Positions 17,691-26,365 of a DNA stretch of 64,000 nucleotides are shown in pieces. Position 1 is the stretch's first letter. Every line of letters begins with the position of its first letter. The translations under genes and the position numbers were made by a program. Below the pieces are notes generated by a model, which was given only the letters and a program-made list of their open reading frames with translations, was not told the origin of the DNA and did not search any database. Source of the stretch: Aliarcobacter sp. (lineage in GTDB: Bacteria > Campylobacterota > Campylobacteria > Campylobacterales > Arcobacteraceae); the NCBI GenBank assembly GCA_028688995.1, contig JAQTXB010000012.1, positions 34,723 through 98,722 of the forward strand, given 5' to 3'.

Positions 17691-19391
17691 CTACGACGAA
17701 CAACTAACATGTGATATACCAGCAATTCCAAAAAAATCTGAAGGTTTTTTAATATAGTATTTCTCTTCTATCTCTTTTGTTTGTTCCTCATATGGATTTG
17801 TCATGATTTTTTGTAACTTATGTACAGGTTCATAGTTTCCATTTTCTGCTTCTTGATATGCCCAAACTAGATGCCATTCTCTTAAAGTGTATTTTGGATT
17901 AGTAAGTTTCATTTGCTTTGAAAGTTTTTGTTTTGATTCTTCATCATTTACATTTATTTGCAATTTCCATTTTTCTAGCCAATTATTCCATCTTAATTTG
18001 ATATTTTCATTTTGTATTTTTCCATAAAAACTTTTTTCAAGGCTACTAATATCATCGGGGATATTTGATAATTCTCTAAAAAATATAGTATAGTCAACTT
18101 TTGTATCTATCATAAGATTTATTAGTTCTTCAAACAGTTCAACATTAAACTTTTCAAGTCCAAGTTTTTTTGCCCACATACTTTCCATCTTTTCTTGCAT
18201 AACTTTACTAAAGTTATTTTCAATTTTTTCTAGTTCTTCTAAAGCTTCAGGATTTGAAGTAAGCAATGGTTTTAATGCACTACAAAATGATTTGAAATTT
18301 TTAAAAGCTGCAACTGGTTGATTGAAAAATGAAAAGTGATTTCCTCCTCCAGTCCAAGATTGATATTTTGGGTCAAACATTTCGATAAATCCAAATGGTC
18401 CATAATCAAGTGTAAAACCACCGGCTGCGCAGTTGTCACTGTTGAAGTTACCTTGACAATATCCAACTCTTATCCAGTTAGCAACCATTGATGTAAGACG
18501 ATTTTGAAACTCATTTGCTAATAAAATGATTTTTTCTTCTAAAGTTAAATTTTGATTGATTACTTCACTATATTCTCTATCAATCAAATGCAAAACAATC
18601 ATTTCTAACTCTTTTAAAGCATTTTCATGTTCATTTTTTCTAGCTCGTCTTCCAAAAAGTTCAAGTTGTCCAACTCTTATGAATGATGATGCAACCCTTG
18701 TAGTGATTGCAACATCTTCTTCTATCATAACTTCTGGGTCTTTTGAATAAGAATTATCTCTAAACCAAGGTCTTGTTACTTGCTCTTTTTTAGAAGTAAA
18801 TAGAGTCAAAGACCTTGAAGTTGGAATTCCTAACGAGTGCATATGTTCTTGAGCTAAAAACTCCCTAACACTTGACCTTAAAACTGCTCTTCCATCTGCA
18901 CCTCTACAATATGGTGTTTTTCCTGCACCTTTTAGTTGAAACTCCCATCTTTTACCATTTATCACAGCTTCTAAAACAGAAATTGCTCTACCATCTCCAT
19001 AGCCATTTCCAGTTTGAAAAGGACATTGTGCATAATATTCTGTTCCATAAATAGATAAGGCATATCCAGTTGCCCAACCAATATTTTGCTCAAGCTTAGA
19101 AATACTAGACATATCACCTGAAAATAGTTTGATAAAATCATCTGATTTTAGTAAGTTCTCACTAAAGCCTAACTCTTTAAAAAAGTTAATGCTATGAGAA
19201 ATATATATTGGGTCTTTAATAGCAGTTGGATTTACAGGTACATAGTGTCCACTAAAAACTTCTCTTGGAAATTTATTATCTCCACTATATTTTGCATCTG
19301 GGTCACTGTTGAGTTTTTTTATAAAAGAGTAATCACTTAATTTTTCAAGTTCTTCAAAAGTTTCTATATTTTTGTTAGTATTTTTTTTCAT
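17691..19391 (-). CDS. selO: Protein adenylyltransferase SelO (YdiU family)
   Basis: 566 residues of the SelO pseudokinase family, which AMPylates Ser/Thr/Tyr of target proteins in redox stress. Diagnostic blocks are present: [46 protein letters not shown] (shortened here as two blocks), [44 protein letters not shown], and the metal-binding segment [21 protein letters not shown]. The C-terminus ends HVSCSS, keeping the conserved penultimate-region Cys that replaces selenocysteine of animal SelO. The gene is upstream of, and on the same strand as, a hypothetical gene but separated by a palindrome. Confidence 0.93.
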   Translation of the reverse strand: MKKNTNKNIETFEELEKLSDYSFIKKLNSDPDAKYSGDNKFPREVFSGHYVPVNPTAIKDPIYISHSINFFKELGFSENLLKSDDFIKLFSGDMSSISKLEQNIGWATGYALSIYGTEYYAQCPFQTGNGYGDGRAISVLEAVINGKRWEFQLKGAGKTPYCRGADGRAVLRSSVREFLAQEHMHSLGIPTSRSLTLFTSKKEQVTRPWFRDNSYSKDPEVMIEEDVAITTRVASSFIRVGQLELFGRRARKNEHENALKELEMIVLHLIDREYSEVINQNLTLEEKIILLANEFQNRLTSMVANWIRVGYCQGNFNSDNCAAGGFTLDYGPFGFIEMFDPKYQSWTGGGNHFSFFNQPVAAFKNFKSFCSALKPLLTSNPEALEELEKIENNFSKVMQEKMESMWAKKLGLEKFNVELFEELINLMIDTKVDYTIFFRELSNIPDDISSLEKSFYGKIQNENIKLRWNNWLEKWKLQINVNDEESKQKLSKQMKLTNPKYTLREWHLVWAYQEAENGNYEPVHKLQKIMTNPYEEQTKEIEEKYYIKKPSDFFGIAGISHVSCSS

Positions 19392-19563
19392 TATTATATT
19401 TATCCATTAATTTTTATTTAGATTTTAATATAACTTTATAAAAATAAAAATTTAATATTAAAAAGATTACAATATTTACTATAGATGTTTGTATATTCTT
19501 GGATTGCACTTGATATTAATTATTTTATTATTTACTATATTGAAATAATCACAAAGGTTTAAC

Positions 19564-20166
19564 ATGAAAATATTTGAATTAGAAGAAGATGTAATATGTG
19601 AATGTTCAGAAGCAATTTTACTGGCTTTAGGTCAAAAAGATGAATATACCCAATTGCACTCCCATAGAGTTGTATCAATTTCTGAAGAAATAGGTCTTCA
19701 ATTAGGCTTTAACAAAACTCAAATAAAGATTTTACGTATTGCAGCTGCATTTCATGATATAGGTAAAATTGGAATACCTGATAGTGTTTTATTAAAACCT
19801 ATTGATTTTAATGATGAAGAGTGGGAGATTATGAGAAGCCACTCTTTAAAAAGTGAAGAATTAGTAAATAGTATGCATTTTGAAGATAGTGATATAATAG
19901 CACGTGCAGTTAAACATCATCATGAACACTACAATGGAGAAGGTTACCCAGATAAGCTCAAAGCTGAAGAGATTCCAATATTTTCTCGTATAATTTCACT
20001 TGCAGATAGTTATGATGCTATGGCATCTCCAAGACCTTATCATAATAGTCGAAATCACAATGAAGTCATGTCGATTTTAGAATCAGAAAATGGTATAAAA
20101 CATGATCCAAAACTATTTGAGATATTTAAAGAAATTATTGAAAAAAGCAAATATAAAGTAGATTAA
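19564..20166 (+). CDS. Stand-alone HD-GYP domain phosphodiesterase
   Basis: 200 residues consisting almost entirely of one HD-GYP domain, with no sensor or receiver domain. The motifs are canonical: LHSHRV, FHDIGKIGIPD, MRSHSLKSEELV, HHHEHYNGEGYP, and SLADSYDAM. All metal ligands expected for c-di-GMP hydrolysis are present, in contrast to the GHP variant at 6857. RBS AAAGG precedes the ATG. The next gene starts within about 25 bases, so a short operon with the monooxygenase-like and hypothetical genes is likely. Confidence 0.92.
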   Translation: MKIFELEEDVICECSEAILLALGQKDEYTQLHSHRVVSISEEIGLQLGFNKTQIKILRIAAAFHDIGKIGIPDSVLLKPIDFNDEEWEIMRSHSLKSEELVNSMHFEDSDIIARAVKHHHEHYNGEGYPDKLKAEEIPIFSRIISLADSYDAMASPRPYHNSRNHNEVMSILESENGIKHDPKLFEIFKEIIEKSKYKVD

Positions 20167-20188
20167 AAAAACAATAAAAGTGACAATT

Positions 20189-20473
20189 ATGGCAATAACA
20201 AGACAAATAATATTTTTAGCAAAAAGAGATTGTATCGAAGAACTAAAAGCATTACTAAAATCAACAATAGAAGAGACTAAAAAAGAAAAGGGTTGTTTGA
20301 TGTATGAAATTTTCCAAACAAAAAGTAATCCAGTAGAATTTATAGTAATTGATTCATGGGAAAGTGAAGAAGCTTTAAACAAACACTATGAAACTGCACA
20401 TTACTCACACTTTATAAATAACTTCAAACAATACAATGCTCATATTGAGCCTTTTGAATTAGAAGTTTTATAG
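20189..20473 (+). CDS. Antibiotic biosynthesis monooxygenase (ABM/YgiN-like) family protein
   Basis: 94 residues from the ATG at 20189 (a GTG at 20180 would add three residues; neither has a strong RBS). The sequence MAITRQIIFLAKRDCIEELKALLKSTIEETKKEKGC shows the start of the ferredoxin-like ABM fold, continued by YEIFQTKSNPVEFIVIDSWESEEALNKHYETAHYSHF, where the W-x-S/D-x-xAxxxHxxxxH pattern is typical. Family members act as quinol monooxygenases or have unknown substrates. Sits between HD-GYP and a hypothetical gene, with gaps of 8-22 nt. Confidence 0.88.
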   Translation: MAITRQIIFLAKRDCIEELKALLKSTIEETKKEKGCLMYEIFQTKSNPVEFIVIDSWESEEALNKHYETAHYSHFINNFKQYNAHIEPFELEVL

Positions 20474-20481
20474 GAAAATAA

Positions 20482-20991
20482 ATGCAAGAAAATGAACTAA
20501 AAGTTTTTATAAAAGAAAATTCACCTTTTATATTTGAGTATATCAATAAAGAAATATTAAATGATATTGGAGTGATGTCGTCTAATTTTTTTCTTAGACT
20601 ACTTGATGACTTTTTCAAAAAAGAAAAAAGAATTTATGATGATAATCTAATAGCTGATACCTTAGGATATTATCTTATAACTGAAGTTTTAGGAGATGCT
20701 AAACAAGCTTTTCCATTTTTTAGAAAAGATACTTTGAGCTTAGATGAGATTTTTAAAGGAGCAAAGGTTTATTTTAATCATGTGAAATTTACTATAAAAG
20801 ATGATATTTTTACTATTTCTTTAGTTCAAACAAAAGCAGGTGTTAGTACACTTGATGAGGAGATTATTAAATTCTCAAAACAATTCCCAATGAAAACTTC
20901 AGGCTTAAAAGAGTTTATATCAAAAAACTCTAATATTACTTTAAATGAAAACTTGCAAAAACTAAAAGAAGATATAAAAAACCTTCTTTGA
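20482..20991 (+). CDS. Hypothetical protein, 169 aa
   Basis: A soluble, acidic/basic mixed protein with no motif I recognise. It has a helical N-terminus (MQENELKVFIKEN), a central region FFKKEKRIYDDNLIADTLGYYLITEVLG, and a strand-rich stretch (HVKFTIKDDIFTISLVQTK). It starts 8 nt after the ABM gene with AGGAAA upstream, so it is probably co-expressed with the HD-GYP and ABM genes. Function unknown. Confidence 0.7.
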   Translation: MQENELKVFIKENSPFIFEYINKEILNDIGVMSSNFFLRLLDDFFKKEKRIYDDNLIADTLGYYLITEVLGDAKQAFPFFRKDTLSLDEIFKGAKVYFNHVKFTIKDDIFTISLVQTKAGVSTLDEEIIKFSKQFPMKTSGLKEFISKNSNITLNENLQKLKEDIKNLL

Positions 20992-21069
20992 TTATACACA
21001 TTAATCTTATTTAAAACCAATTTTATCTTTTTTAACTACAATTGCACCACTCATATACTAGGACTAATA

Positions 21070-21435
21070 ATGAAAATTCATAGAATTAATCCAAACAAAA
21101 GATGGTCAGATGTGACTGTTTTTAATGGAATTGCAACTTTTACAGAAGTGGCAGACACAGATACAAGTGCAGATATAAAAGGTCAAGTTCAACAAATATT
21201 TGACCAAGCCGAAGCTAGTTTATCTTTGATTGATAGTGATAAATCAAGAATTTTAGCAGTTACTATTTACATCACAGATTTTGCAAATTTCGATGGCTTA
21301 AATGAAATTTGGGACTCTTGGTTTCCCGATGGCTGTGCTCCTAGTCGTGCTTGTGTAAAAGCTGAATTAGTAGACCCAAATTTATTAGTAGAAATGACTT
21401 TTACAGCAGCTGCTGGTGAGAAATTTCAATCATAA
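21070..21435 (+). CDS. RidA family protein
   Basis: 121 residues, the normal size for the YjgF/YER057c/UK114 family. Matching features: NPNKRWSDVTVFNGIATFTE at the start, QVQQIFDQAEASLSLIDSDKSRILAVTIYITD in the middle, and SRACVKAELVDPNLLVEMTFTA at the end, where the SRA Arg fits the catalytic Arg of enamine/imine deaminases. It hydrolyses reactive 2-aminoacrylate-type intermediates in true RidA; paralogues differ in substrate. Single gene with a hairpin downstream. Confidence 0.92.
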   Translation: MKIHRINPNKRWSDVTVFNGIATFTEVADTDTSADIKGQVQQIFDQAEASLSLIDSDKSRILAVTIYITDFANFDGLNEIWDSWFPDGCAPSRACVKAELVDPNLLVEMTFTAAAGEKFQS

Positions 21436-21440
21436 TTATT

Positions 21441-21466
21441 AATTCAAGAGAAGCTTTTCTTGAATT
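21441..21466. terminator. hairpin after RidA-like gene
   Basis: AATTCAAGA (21441-21449) pairs with TCTTGAATT (21458-21466) around a short AAGC-containing loop. A T-rich stretch follows on the plus strand a few bases later. Likely terminator for the 21070 gene. Confidence 0.6.
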
Positions 21467-21540
21467 CCTCAATTTTTATCATATAATGTAAACTGTTTAT
21501 ATAAACTATAAACAAAATTATCATCTTTCTTTTAACTACA

Positions 21541-21626
21541 ACTTAAGAAATCGCGGGGATACTTTACAAGTATCCTGTCCCTGAAACTATGGGTTTATCA
21601 AACATACTTAAGGAATGTAGCCCATG
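21541..21626 (+). promoter_or_regulatory. Structured 5' leader sequestering the pseudouridine synthase start codon
   Basis: An 8-bp hairpin, GGATACTT/AAGTATCC (21557-21564 with 21568-21575, 3-base loop), is followed by a second fold in which ATGGG (21589-21593) pairs with CCCAT (21621-21625), covering the ATG at 21624. An inner ACAT/ATGT pair (21602-21605 with 21615-21618) holds the Shine-Dalgarno AAGGA (21610-21614) in its loop. The motif ACTTAAGrAAT occurs twice (21541-21551, 21606-21616). This suggests control of translation initiation. It matches no riboswitch consensus I can recall. Confidence 0.45.
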
Positions 21627-22193
21627 AATATAACAACAAACGATTCTCAAATACTTTTAGCACTTAACAAACCTAAAGGTTATTTAGTCACAAGAGCTGA
21701 TGATCTTGGGCGAAAAACTGTTTACAATCTTTTACCAGATTGGCTTTTTCAAGATGGTTGGATGCCTATTGGCCGACTTGATTTAGAATCAAAAGGGCTT
21801 TTATTATTCACAAGAGATGGAAAAATAAATGATGCTTTAACAAAACCTGGAAATTGCATTAAAATATATGAAGTTTGGGTTAGAGGTTATGTTACAGATG
21901 AACATATTTTGAAAGCTAAAAAAGGTGTGGATAGTATTCATGGAATACTGAAAGCAAAAGTAGAAAAAATAGGAAATGGTGGCGCAAAAACAAAACTAAA
22001 AGTTGAACTAGAAGAGGGCAAAAATCGCCATATTCGCAGACTCTTTGGAGCATTAAAAGACCCCAAATTTGGAACACCATTAAAAGTTTTGGATTTAAAT
22101 AGAGTTAGTATTGGAAGTTTTAAGCCCAGTATTGAAATTGGTAAATGGCGTTATCTCTCAATAGAAGAAGAAAAAATGCTAATTAAAAATTAG
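21624..22193 (+). CDS. RluB/RluE-family 23S rRNA pseudouridine synthase
   Basis: 189 residues lacking an S4 domain, which favours the RluE-like short form. The catalytic block is IGRLDLESKGLLLFTRDG, with the Asp nucleophile in GRLD; LALNKPKGYLVT at the start and KNRHIRRLFGAL near the end complete the RsuA/RluB/E/F pattern. It isomerises a specific uridine in 23S rRNA; the target cannot be named from sequence. The start codon is inside a predicted hairpin. Confidence 0.9.
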   Translation: MNITTNDSQILLALNKPKGYLVTRADDLGRKTVYNLLPDWLFQDGWMPIGRLDLESKGLLLFTRDGKINDALTKPGNCIKIYEVWVRGYVTDEHILKAKKGVDSIHGILKAKVEKIGNGGAKTKLKVELEEGKNRHIRRLFGALKDPKFGTPLKVLDLNRVSIGSFKPSIEIGKWRYLSIEEEKMLIKN

Positions 22194-22263
22194 AAGCAAT
22201 ACGAGTCGTCTAAGCTCTTTATGTTACAATACTTTTTTTAAAAATGGTTGTATTAAATAGGAG

Positions 22264-23085
22264 TTGAAAATTAAAATAATAAATGTGATTTCTAATCAAG
22301 ATAGATTAAATCTAATTCGAACTTTTTGTGATGATGATTTAGAAAATGAAGTTGAAAATGTTTTGAAAAATATTTTAGAAAATGGCTCTTATGAATTAAA
22401 ATCAATGATAAAACTTTTTGATTTAATGGATAATTCACTTGATAGTGATTTACAAACTCCTTATACAATTGGTAATCGAAAAATTGAAATTATTAATACT
22501 TGTGAACAACTGCAAGAGGCAATGAACACAATCCAGTTAGTTCCTTTTATAGGCTTTGATAGTGAACAAAAACCAACCTTTAAAAAAGGTCAAGCAGATA
22601 ATGGTGTTTGCCTTATTCAATTAGCTACAAATGATAAGTGTTATCTTATTCAAACTAAACAAATCAAAAATCTAAAACCTCTTATAAACTTTTTAGAAGA
22701 TGACAAAATAATAAAAATAGGCACAGGTCTAAAAGGCGATAATGTAGCACTTTTTAAACAATTTAATCTAAGACTAAAATCAACAATCGACCTTGAAGAT
22801 ATATTCAAAAAACTCTCATCAAAAAATCAAATAGGAGCTAAAAAAGCAGCTTCGATAATTTTAAATGAAAAATTACAAAAATCAAAAAATATGTCAAGAT
22901 CAAATTGGGAAAATGAAGAGTTAACTTCTGGACAAATCAAATATGCTTCAGAAGATGCAACTGTTGTATATGATGTAATGAGTGAGATTTTAAAACAATA
23001 CCCTTTTGTAATGAATTTGATGCCAGTGTTTTTTCAAGAGAGCTATTCTCAAAAAATAAAGGATTTAAATGAAAAAAGAATTTGA
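22264..23085 (+). CDS. DEDDy 3'-5' exonuclease domain protein (RNase D/WRN-like)
   Basis: 273 residues from a TTG at 22264. The AGGAG directly abuts that TTG, so translation may really begin a few codons later (GTG at 22285 or a non-standard codon); the exact start is unsure. The domain at about 75-250 has the DEDDy residues: FIGFDSEQKP (Asp, Glu), IKIGTGLKGDNVAL (Asp), and YASEDATVVYDVM (Tyr...Asp). An N-terminal helical extension of about 70 residues precedes it. No HRDC domain, so not a standard RNase D. Substrate (DNA or RNA) unknown. Overlaps the SMI1/KNR4 gene by 17 nt. Confidence 0.85.
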   Translation: MKIKIINVISNQDRLNLIRTFCDDDLENEVENVLKNILENGSYELKSMIKLFDLMDNSLDSDLQTPYTIGNRKIEIINTCEQLQEAMNTIQLVPFIGFDSEQKPTFKKGQADNGVCLIQLATNDKCYLIQTKQIKNLKPLINFLEDDKIIKIGTGLKGDNVALFKQFNLRLKSTIDLEDIFKKLSSKNQIGAKKAASIILNEKLQKSKNMSRSNWENEELTSGQIKYASEDATVVYDVMSEILKQYPFVMNLMPVFFQESYSQKIKDLNEKRI

Positions 23086-23632
23086 AAAGTTTAAACAATG
23101 GCTTAGTCTTAACTATAGTGATGGTTTATTAGATTTAAATCCACCTGCAACTGATGATGAAATAGAAGAACTTACAAAGGCTCTTGGGGTTGATTTGCCA
23201 GATGATTTTATAAGTGTATTAAAAATACATAATGGTCAAAAAGGTGAATCTGCTTGGCTTTTTGATTCTCAGGAGTTTTTATCAACTCACCGTATTATTG
23301 AAGAGTTTAATACTTGGAAAAGTTTACTAAAAACTGAACTTCATAACAAAGTTTCAACTCCTGATAAAGGAGTTAAAAGTGATTGGTGGAATATAAAATG
23401 GATACCATTTACAAGTGATGGTTGTGGAGATCATTATTGTATTGATTTAAGCCCCACATCAAGTGGCACAAAAGGGCAAGTTATTACTTTGTGGTTTGAA
23501 TTACCTGAGCGAGAAATCGTATCACAAAGTTTCTCTTTATGGTTTGAAGAGTATGTAAAACAGTTATATTCAGGTGAACTTGTTTACTCAAAAGAGTATA
23601 ACTCTATTGTTCATAAAGATGAATTAGAATAA
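23069..23632 (+). CDS. SMI1/KNR4 family protein
   Basis: 187 residues with the SMI1/KNR4 (SUKH) fold pattern: PPATDDEIEELTKALGVDLPDDFISVLKIHNGQKG at the start, then DWWNIKWIPFTSDGCGDHYCIDL and LSFSLWFEEYV-type ending. In bacteria SUKH proteins are often immunity proteins to nuclease toxins but many are housekeeping. It overlaps the exonuclease gene by 17 nt, so translation is probably coupled. No toxin with a secretion module is nearby, so an immunity role is not claimed. Confidence 0.88.
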   Translation: MKKEFEKFKQWLSLNYSDGLLDLNPPATDDEIEELTKALGVDLPDDFISVLKIHNGQKGESAWLFDSQEFLSTHRIIEEFNTWKSLLKTELHNKVSTPDKGVKSDWWNIKWIPFTSDGCGDHYCIDLSPTSSGTKGQVITLWFELPEREIVSQSFSLWFEEYVKQLYSGELVYSKEYNSIVHKDELE

Positions 23633-23642
23633 GGAAAAGTTT

Positions 23643-23987
23643 TTGAATGACAATTTAATTTATCTATTTATTGCACTAGTAATTTTTATAGCCTATAGAA
23701 AATATACTCAATACAAAGTATTAAAACTTGTTCCAAATTTGTTGAAGCAAGGTGGGCAAATTGTTGATGTTAGAAGTGAAGAAGAGTTTGCATATGAGCA
23801 TAAAGATGGAAGTATAAATATCCCATTAGATTTACTAAAAAATAGAATGAATGAGTTGGATAATACAAAGCCTATAATTCTTTGTTGTGCAACTGGTAGT
23901 AGAAGTGCAATAGCAAAAAATACATTAATGGCAAATGGCTTTAAAAATGTTCACAATGCAGGGAATTGGAGTTCCCTTTCAAAATAA
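23643..23987 (+). CDS. Membrane-anchored rhodanese-like protein
   Basis: 114 residues from a TTG preceded by AAGGAAAA. One N-terminal TM helix (LIYLFIALVIFIAY) anchors a rhodanese domain (about 30-114) with QIVDVRSEEEFAYEHKDGSINIPL and the active-site Cys in ILCCATGSRSAIA. Likely faces the cytoplasm or periplasm and transfers or binds sulfane sulfur. Sits ten bases after the SMI1/KNR4 gene in what seems a single operon. Confidence 0.9.
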   Translation: MNDNLIYLFIALVIFIAYRKYTQYKVLKLVPNLLKQGGQIVDVRSEEEFAYEHKDGSINIPLDLLKNRMNELDNTKPIILCCATGSRSAIAKNTLMANGFKNVHNAGNWSSLSK

Positions 23988-23999
23988 AAAAGAAGAAAA

Positions 24000-24566
24000 A
24001 TGTTTAAAACAAATGATTATTGGGAAGAAGAATTTATCGAATACAATGATAAAAACTTAAATTCTATCTATTTTGATGATTGTACTTTTATAAAATGTGA
24101 TTTTTCAAAAAGTATCATACAAGACTGCAAGTTTACAGAGTGTAAATTTGTAAATTGTGATTTATCTTTATCAGTGTTAAAAAATAGTGTTTTTAATGAT
24201 GTTGTATTTGAAAATTGCAAACTTATTGGTATCTCTTGGAGTTCTTGTCCTGAGCCTTTTGAAGTTAAGTTTGAATCTTGTAATATTTCTCAAAACTCTT
24301 TTCATCTTATGGATTTGCGACAAATGAAGTTTGTAGATACTTTAATTCAAGATTGTGGTTTTGAAGAGTGTAATTTAGAAAAGGCACTTTTTGATAACTG
24401 CAATTTAGAACAAACAGTTTTTATAAAAAATAATTTAAAAAAAGCAAATTTTGAAACCTCAAAAAATTATCTAATCGATCCAAAACAAAATGATATACAA
24501 AATGCTTTTTTTTCACTTCCTGAAGCTTTGAGTTTTTTGAGTTTACTTCCTATTAAAATAAAATAA
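24000..24566 (+). CDS. Pentapeptide-repeat protein (Qnr/McbG-like)
   Basis: 188 residues with repeated A(D/N)LxX-like pentapeptides from about residue 20: FDDCTFIKCDFSKS, FTECKFVNCDLS and so on, forming a right-handed quadrilateral beta helix. The C-terminal segment NYLIDPKQNDIQNAFFSLPEALSFL resembles the ending found in Qnr/McbG-type proteins that mimic DNA and protect gyrase. Whether this protein has that activity is unknown. Last gene of the exonuclease-SMI1-rhodanese run; 12-nt gap upstream. Confidence 0.87.
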   Translation: MFKTNDYWEEEFIEYNDKNLNSIYFDDCTFIKCDFSKSIIQDCKFTECKFVNCDLSLSVLKNSVFNDVVFENCKLIGISWSSCPEPFEVKFESCNISQNSFHLMDLRQMKFVDTLIQDCGFEECNLEKALFDNCNLEQTVFIKNNLKKANFETSKNYLIDPKQNDIQNAFFSLPEALSFLSLLPIKIK

Positions 24567-24668
24567 CCACAAATAGGGCATTTACGATTTTAACGCGATT
24601 GTAAATAGCTATGTGTTATCATTGCACAACCATTTTATATAATAAAATATTTTAGAATTAGGATAGAT

Positions 24669-25958
24669 ATGCGTTTTTTTATACTTTTTTTTCCACTGAT
24701 TTTTCTTTTTGCCTCAAATACACCTTTTGATATATATAAAAAAGAGACAAATCCCCAACAACACACACTTTTAATTATTGGTGGAATTCATGGCGATGAA
24801 CCAGGTGGATATTTTGCGCCAGCTGTTTTAGAAAAATATTACAAAATTAAATCAGGGAATTTATGGATTATTCCAAATCTAAATGTTGATAGTATTTTGG
24901 CTAATACCCGTGGTATTTATGGGGATATGAATAGAAAATTTAATGTAATTGAAAAAAATGATAATGACCTTTTAACAATAAATAGAATTAAAGAGATTAT
25001 TCTAGAAAAAAGAGTTGATTTAATTTTAAATTTACATGATGGTTTTGGATTTTATAGGGATATTTATGAAGATTCAGTTTTTAATCCAAACTCTTGGGGA
25101 CAAGCAACTATTATTGACCAAGAAAAAATAGATGAAAAATTTGGAAATTTAGGCGAAATTGCAAATCAAGTAAATAAAAATGTAAATAATGAAGGTTTAT
25201 ATAAAGACTTCCATACTTTTGGCGTAAAAAATACTCAAACAAAAGAGAAAGATGAGCAAATGCAACAATCTTTGACTTATTTTGCAGTTACCCATAATAA
25301 ACCAGCTTTTGCCATAGAAACAAGTAAAAATATTACAGAATTAACACATAAAGTGATTTATCAATTAAAAGCTATTGAAGAGTTTATGAAGATTATGAAT
25401 ATTGAATTTGAAAGAGATTTTGATATAAATAATTATGATGAGGTGCAAAAAAGAGTTAATGACTTTGGGGAAATTACTATTAATGACAATATCTCTTTTG
25501 ATTTAACAGACATTAAAAATAATCTTAGATTTGTTCCTTTGAAAAAAGAAAATAATAAGTTTGATTTAACACACACACTTGCAAAAGTTAAATTTGATGA
25601 TAATAAATATGAAATTCATATAGGAAATATGAAAGTTTGTGATTTATATCCTCAAATTTTTGATGTAGTTAATACTCAAGATAAAATCAAAATCTTAGTT
25701 GATGGAAAAGAGATAGAAACAACTTTTGGAAATCAAATAGATATAAATAATGATTTTAAAATAGAAAAATCTGATTTTAGAGTAAATATTATTGGATTTA
25801 GTAAAGATAAAATAGATAGCGAAGATGATATTCTAATCAAAAAAAGTGATATTCAAGATAATTATTCAATAGATAATAATAAATCAAAATATAGAGCGGA
25901 GTTCTATAAAGATGGTAAGTTTTATGGAATGATTATATTAAACTTTTTAAATAACTAA
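24669..25958 (+). CDS. Csd4/Pgp1-type peptidoglycan D,L-carboxypeptidase (M99)
   Basis: 429 residues: a Sec signal peptide (RFFILFFPLIFLFA), a carboxypeptidase domain (about 20-240), then two beta-rich domains. The zinc motif is GIHGDEPGG (His41, Glu44) with His123 in NLHDGFGF; DMNRKFN and FAIETSKNI also match. In Helicobacter Csd4 and Campylobacter Pgp1 this enzyme trims the tripeptide stem to dipeptide and sets helical cell shape. Csd4 is reported to use Gln where this protein has His41, so this one carries the classical M14-type ligand. Monocistronic, with a bidirectional terminator behind it. Confidence 0.88.
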   Translation: MRFFILFFPLIFLFASNTPFDIYKKETNPQQHTLLIIGGIHGDEPGGYFAPAVLEKYYKIKSGNLWIIPNLNVDSILANTRGIYGDMNRKFNVIEKNDNDLLTINRIKEIILEKRVDLILNLHDGFGFYRDIYEDSVFNPNSWGQATIIDQEKIDEKFGNLGEIANQVNKNVNNEGLYKDFHTFGVKNTQTKEKDEQMQQSLTYFAVTHNKPAFAIETSKNITELTHKVIYQLKAIEEFMKIMNIEFERDFDINNYDEVQKRVNDFGEITINDNISFDLTDIKNNLRFVPLKKENNKFDLTHTLAKVKFDDNKYEIHIGNMKVCDLYPQIFDVVNTQDKIKILVDGKEIETTFGNQIDINNDFKIEKSDFRVNIIGFSKDKIDSEDDILIKKSDIQDNYSIDNNKSKYRAEFYKDGKFYGMIILNFLNN

Positions 25959-25981
25959 AAGAGGAAATTTATTCCTCTTTT
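25957..25981. terminator. bidirectional terminator
   Basis: AAAAGAGGAA (25957-25966) pairs with TTCCTCTTTT (25972-25981) around ATTTA. A/T runs on both sides let it serve the convergent carboxypeptidase and DUF2892 genes. Confidence 0.85.
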
Positions 25982-26174
25982 ACTTTTTAGTTTTTGGTGT
26001 ACACTTTTTACTAACAATACACACAGGACAGAAATCCACAATTCCCACAATAAGTGGAATTACTCCCAAATAGAACCAATAATTATCTGTAAAGAATCCA
26101 ATTGCAATTAAAATCAATCCTATAACTATTCTAAATGGTCTACAAAAAGCTCTAATTTTATCAAACATATTCAT
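25980..26174 (-). CDS. DUF2892 (YgaP-like membrane) small protein
   Basis: 64 residues, two TM helices (IVIGLILIAIGFFT and FYLGVIPLIVGIVDF) and a C-terminal tail with FCPVCIVSKKC. The start NMFDKIRAFCRPFRIVIG is typical of DUF2892 inner-membrane proteins, which often accompany or are fused to rhodaneses. The CxxC may bind metal or be redox active. Own gene, strand opposite to its neighbour; no function is known. Confidence 0.85.
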   Translation of the reverse strand: MNMFDKIRAFCRPFRIVIGLILIAIGFFTDNYWFYLGVIPLIVGIVDFCPVCIVSKKCTPKTKK

Positions 26175-26336
26175 TTATAATTCCTTAGATATTTTATTAA
26201 AAGTGAATTATTATATAAGTAAACTTAATGCTTTATAAATAAGTAAAACTTATCTATCTAAAAAAATAGACATAAGAAATTATAGATGAAATTTAATTTA
26301 TTAAAAAAGTTTTAGTGCTAGATTAGGGGAGTGTAG

Positions 26337-26365
26337 AAAAACAGTTTAAATATTAAACTGTTTTT
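26337..26365. terminator. terminator at the end of plsC
   Basis: AAAAACAGTTTAA (26337-26349) and TTAAACTGTTTTT (26353-26365) are perfect inverted repeats with a three-base loop. The hairpin overlaps the last codons of the acyltransferase gene and has a T run in its reading direction. Confidence 0.8.

Noticed and set aside
21541..21626. Known riboswitch class (preQ1, SAM, TPP, yybP-ykoY) ahead of the pseudouridine synthase
   Set aside because: None of the conserved core sequences of those classes is present.
23069..23632. SMI1/KNR4 protein as immunity factor to a toxin
   Set aside because: No toxin-like or secretion-linked gene is next to it; the overlapping exonuclease lacks any delivery domain.
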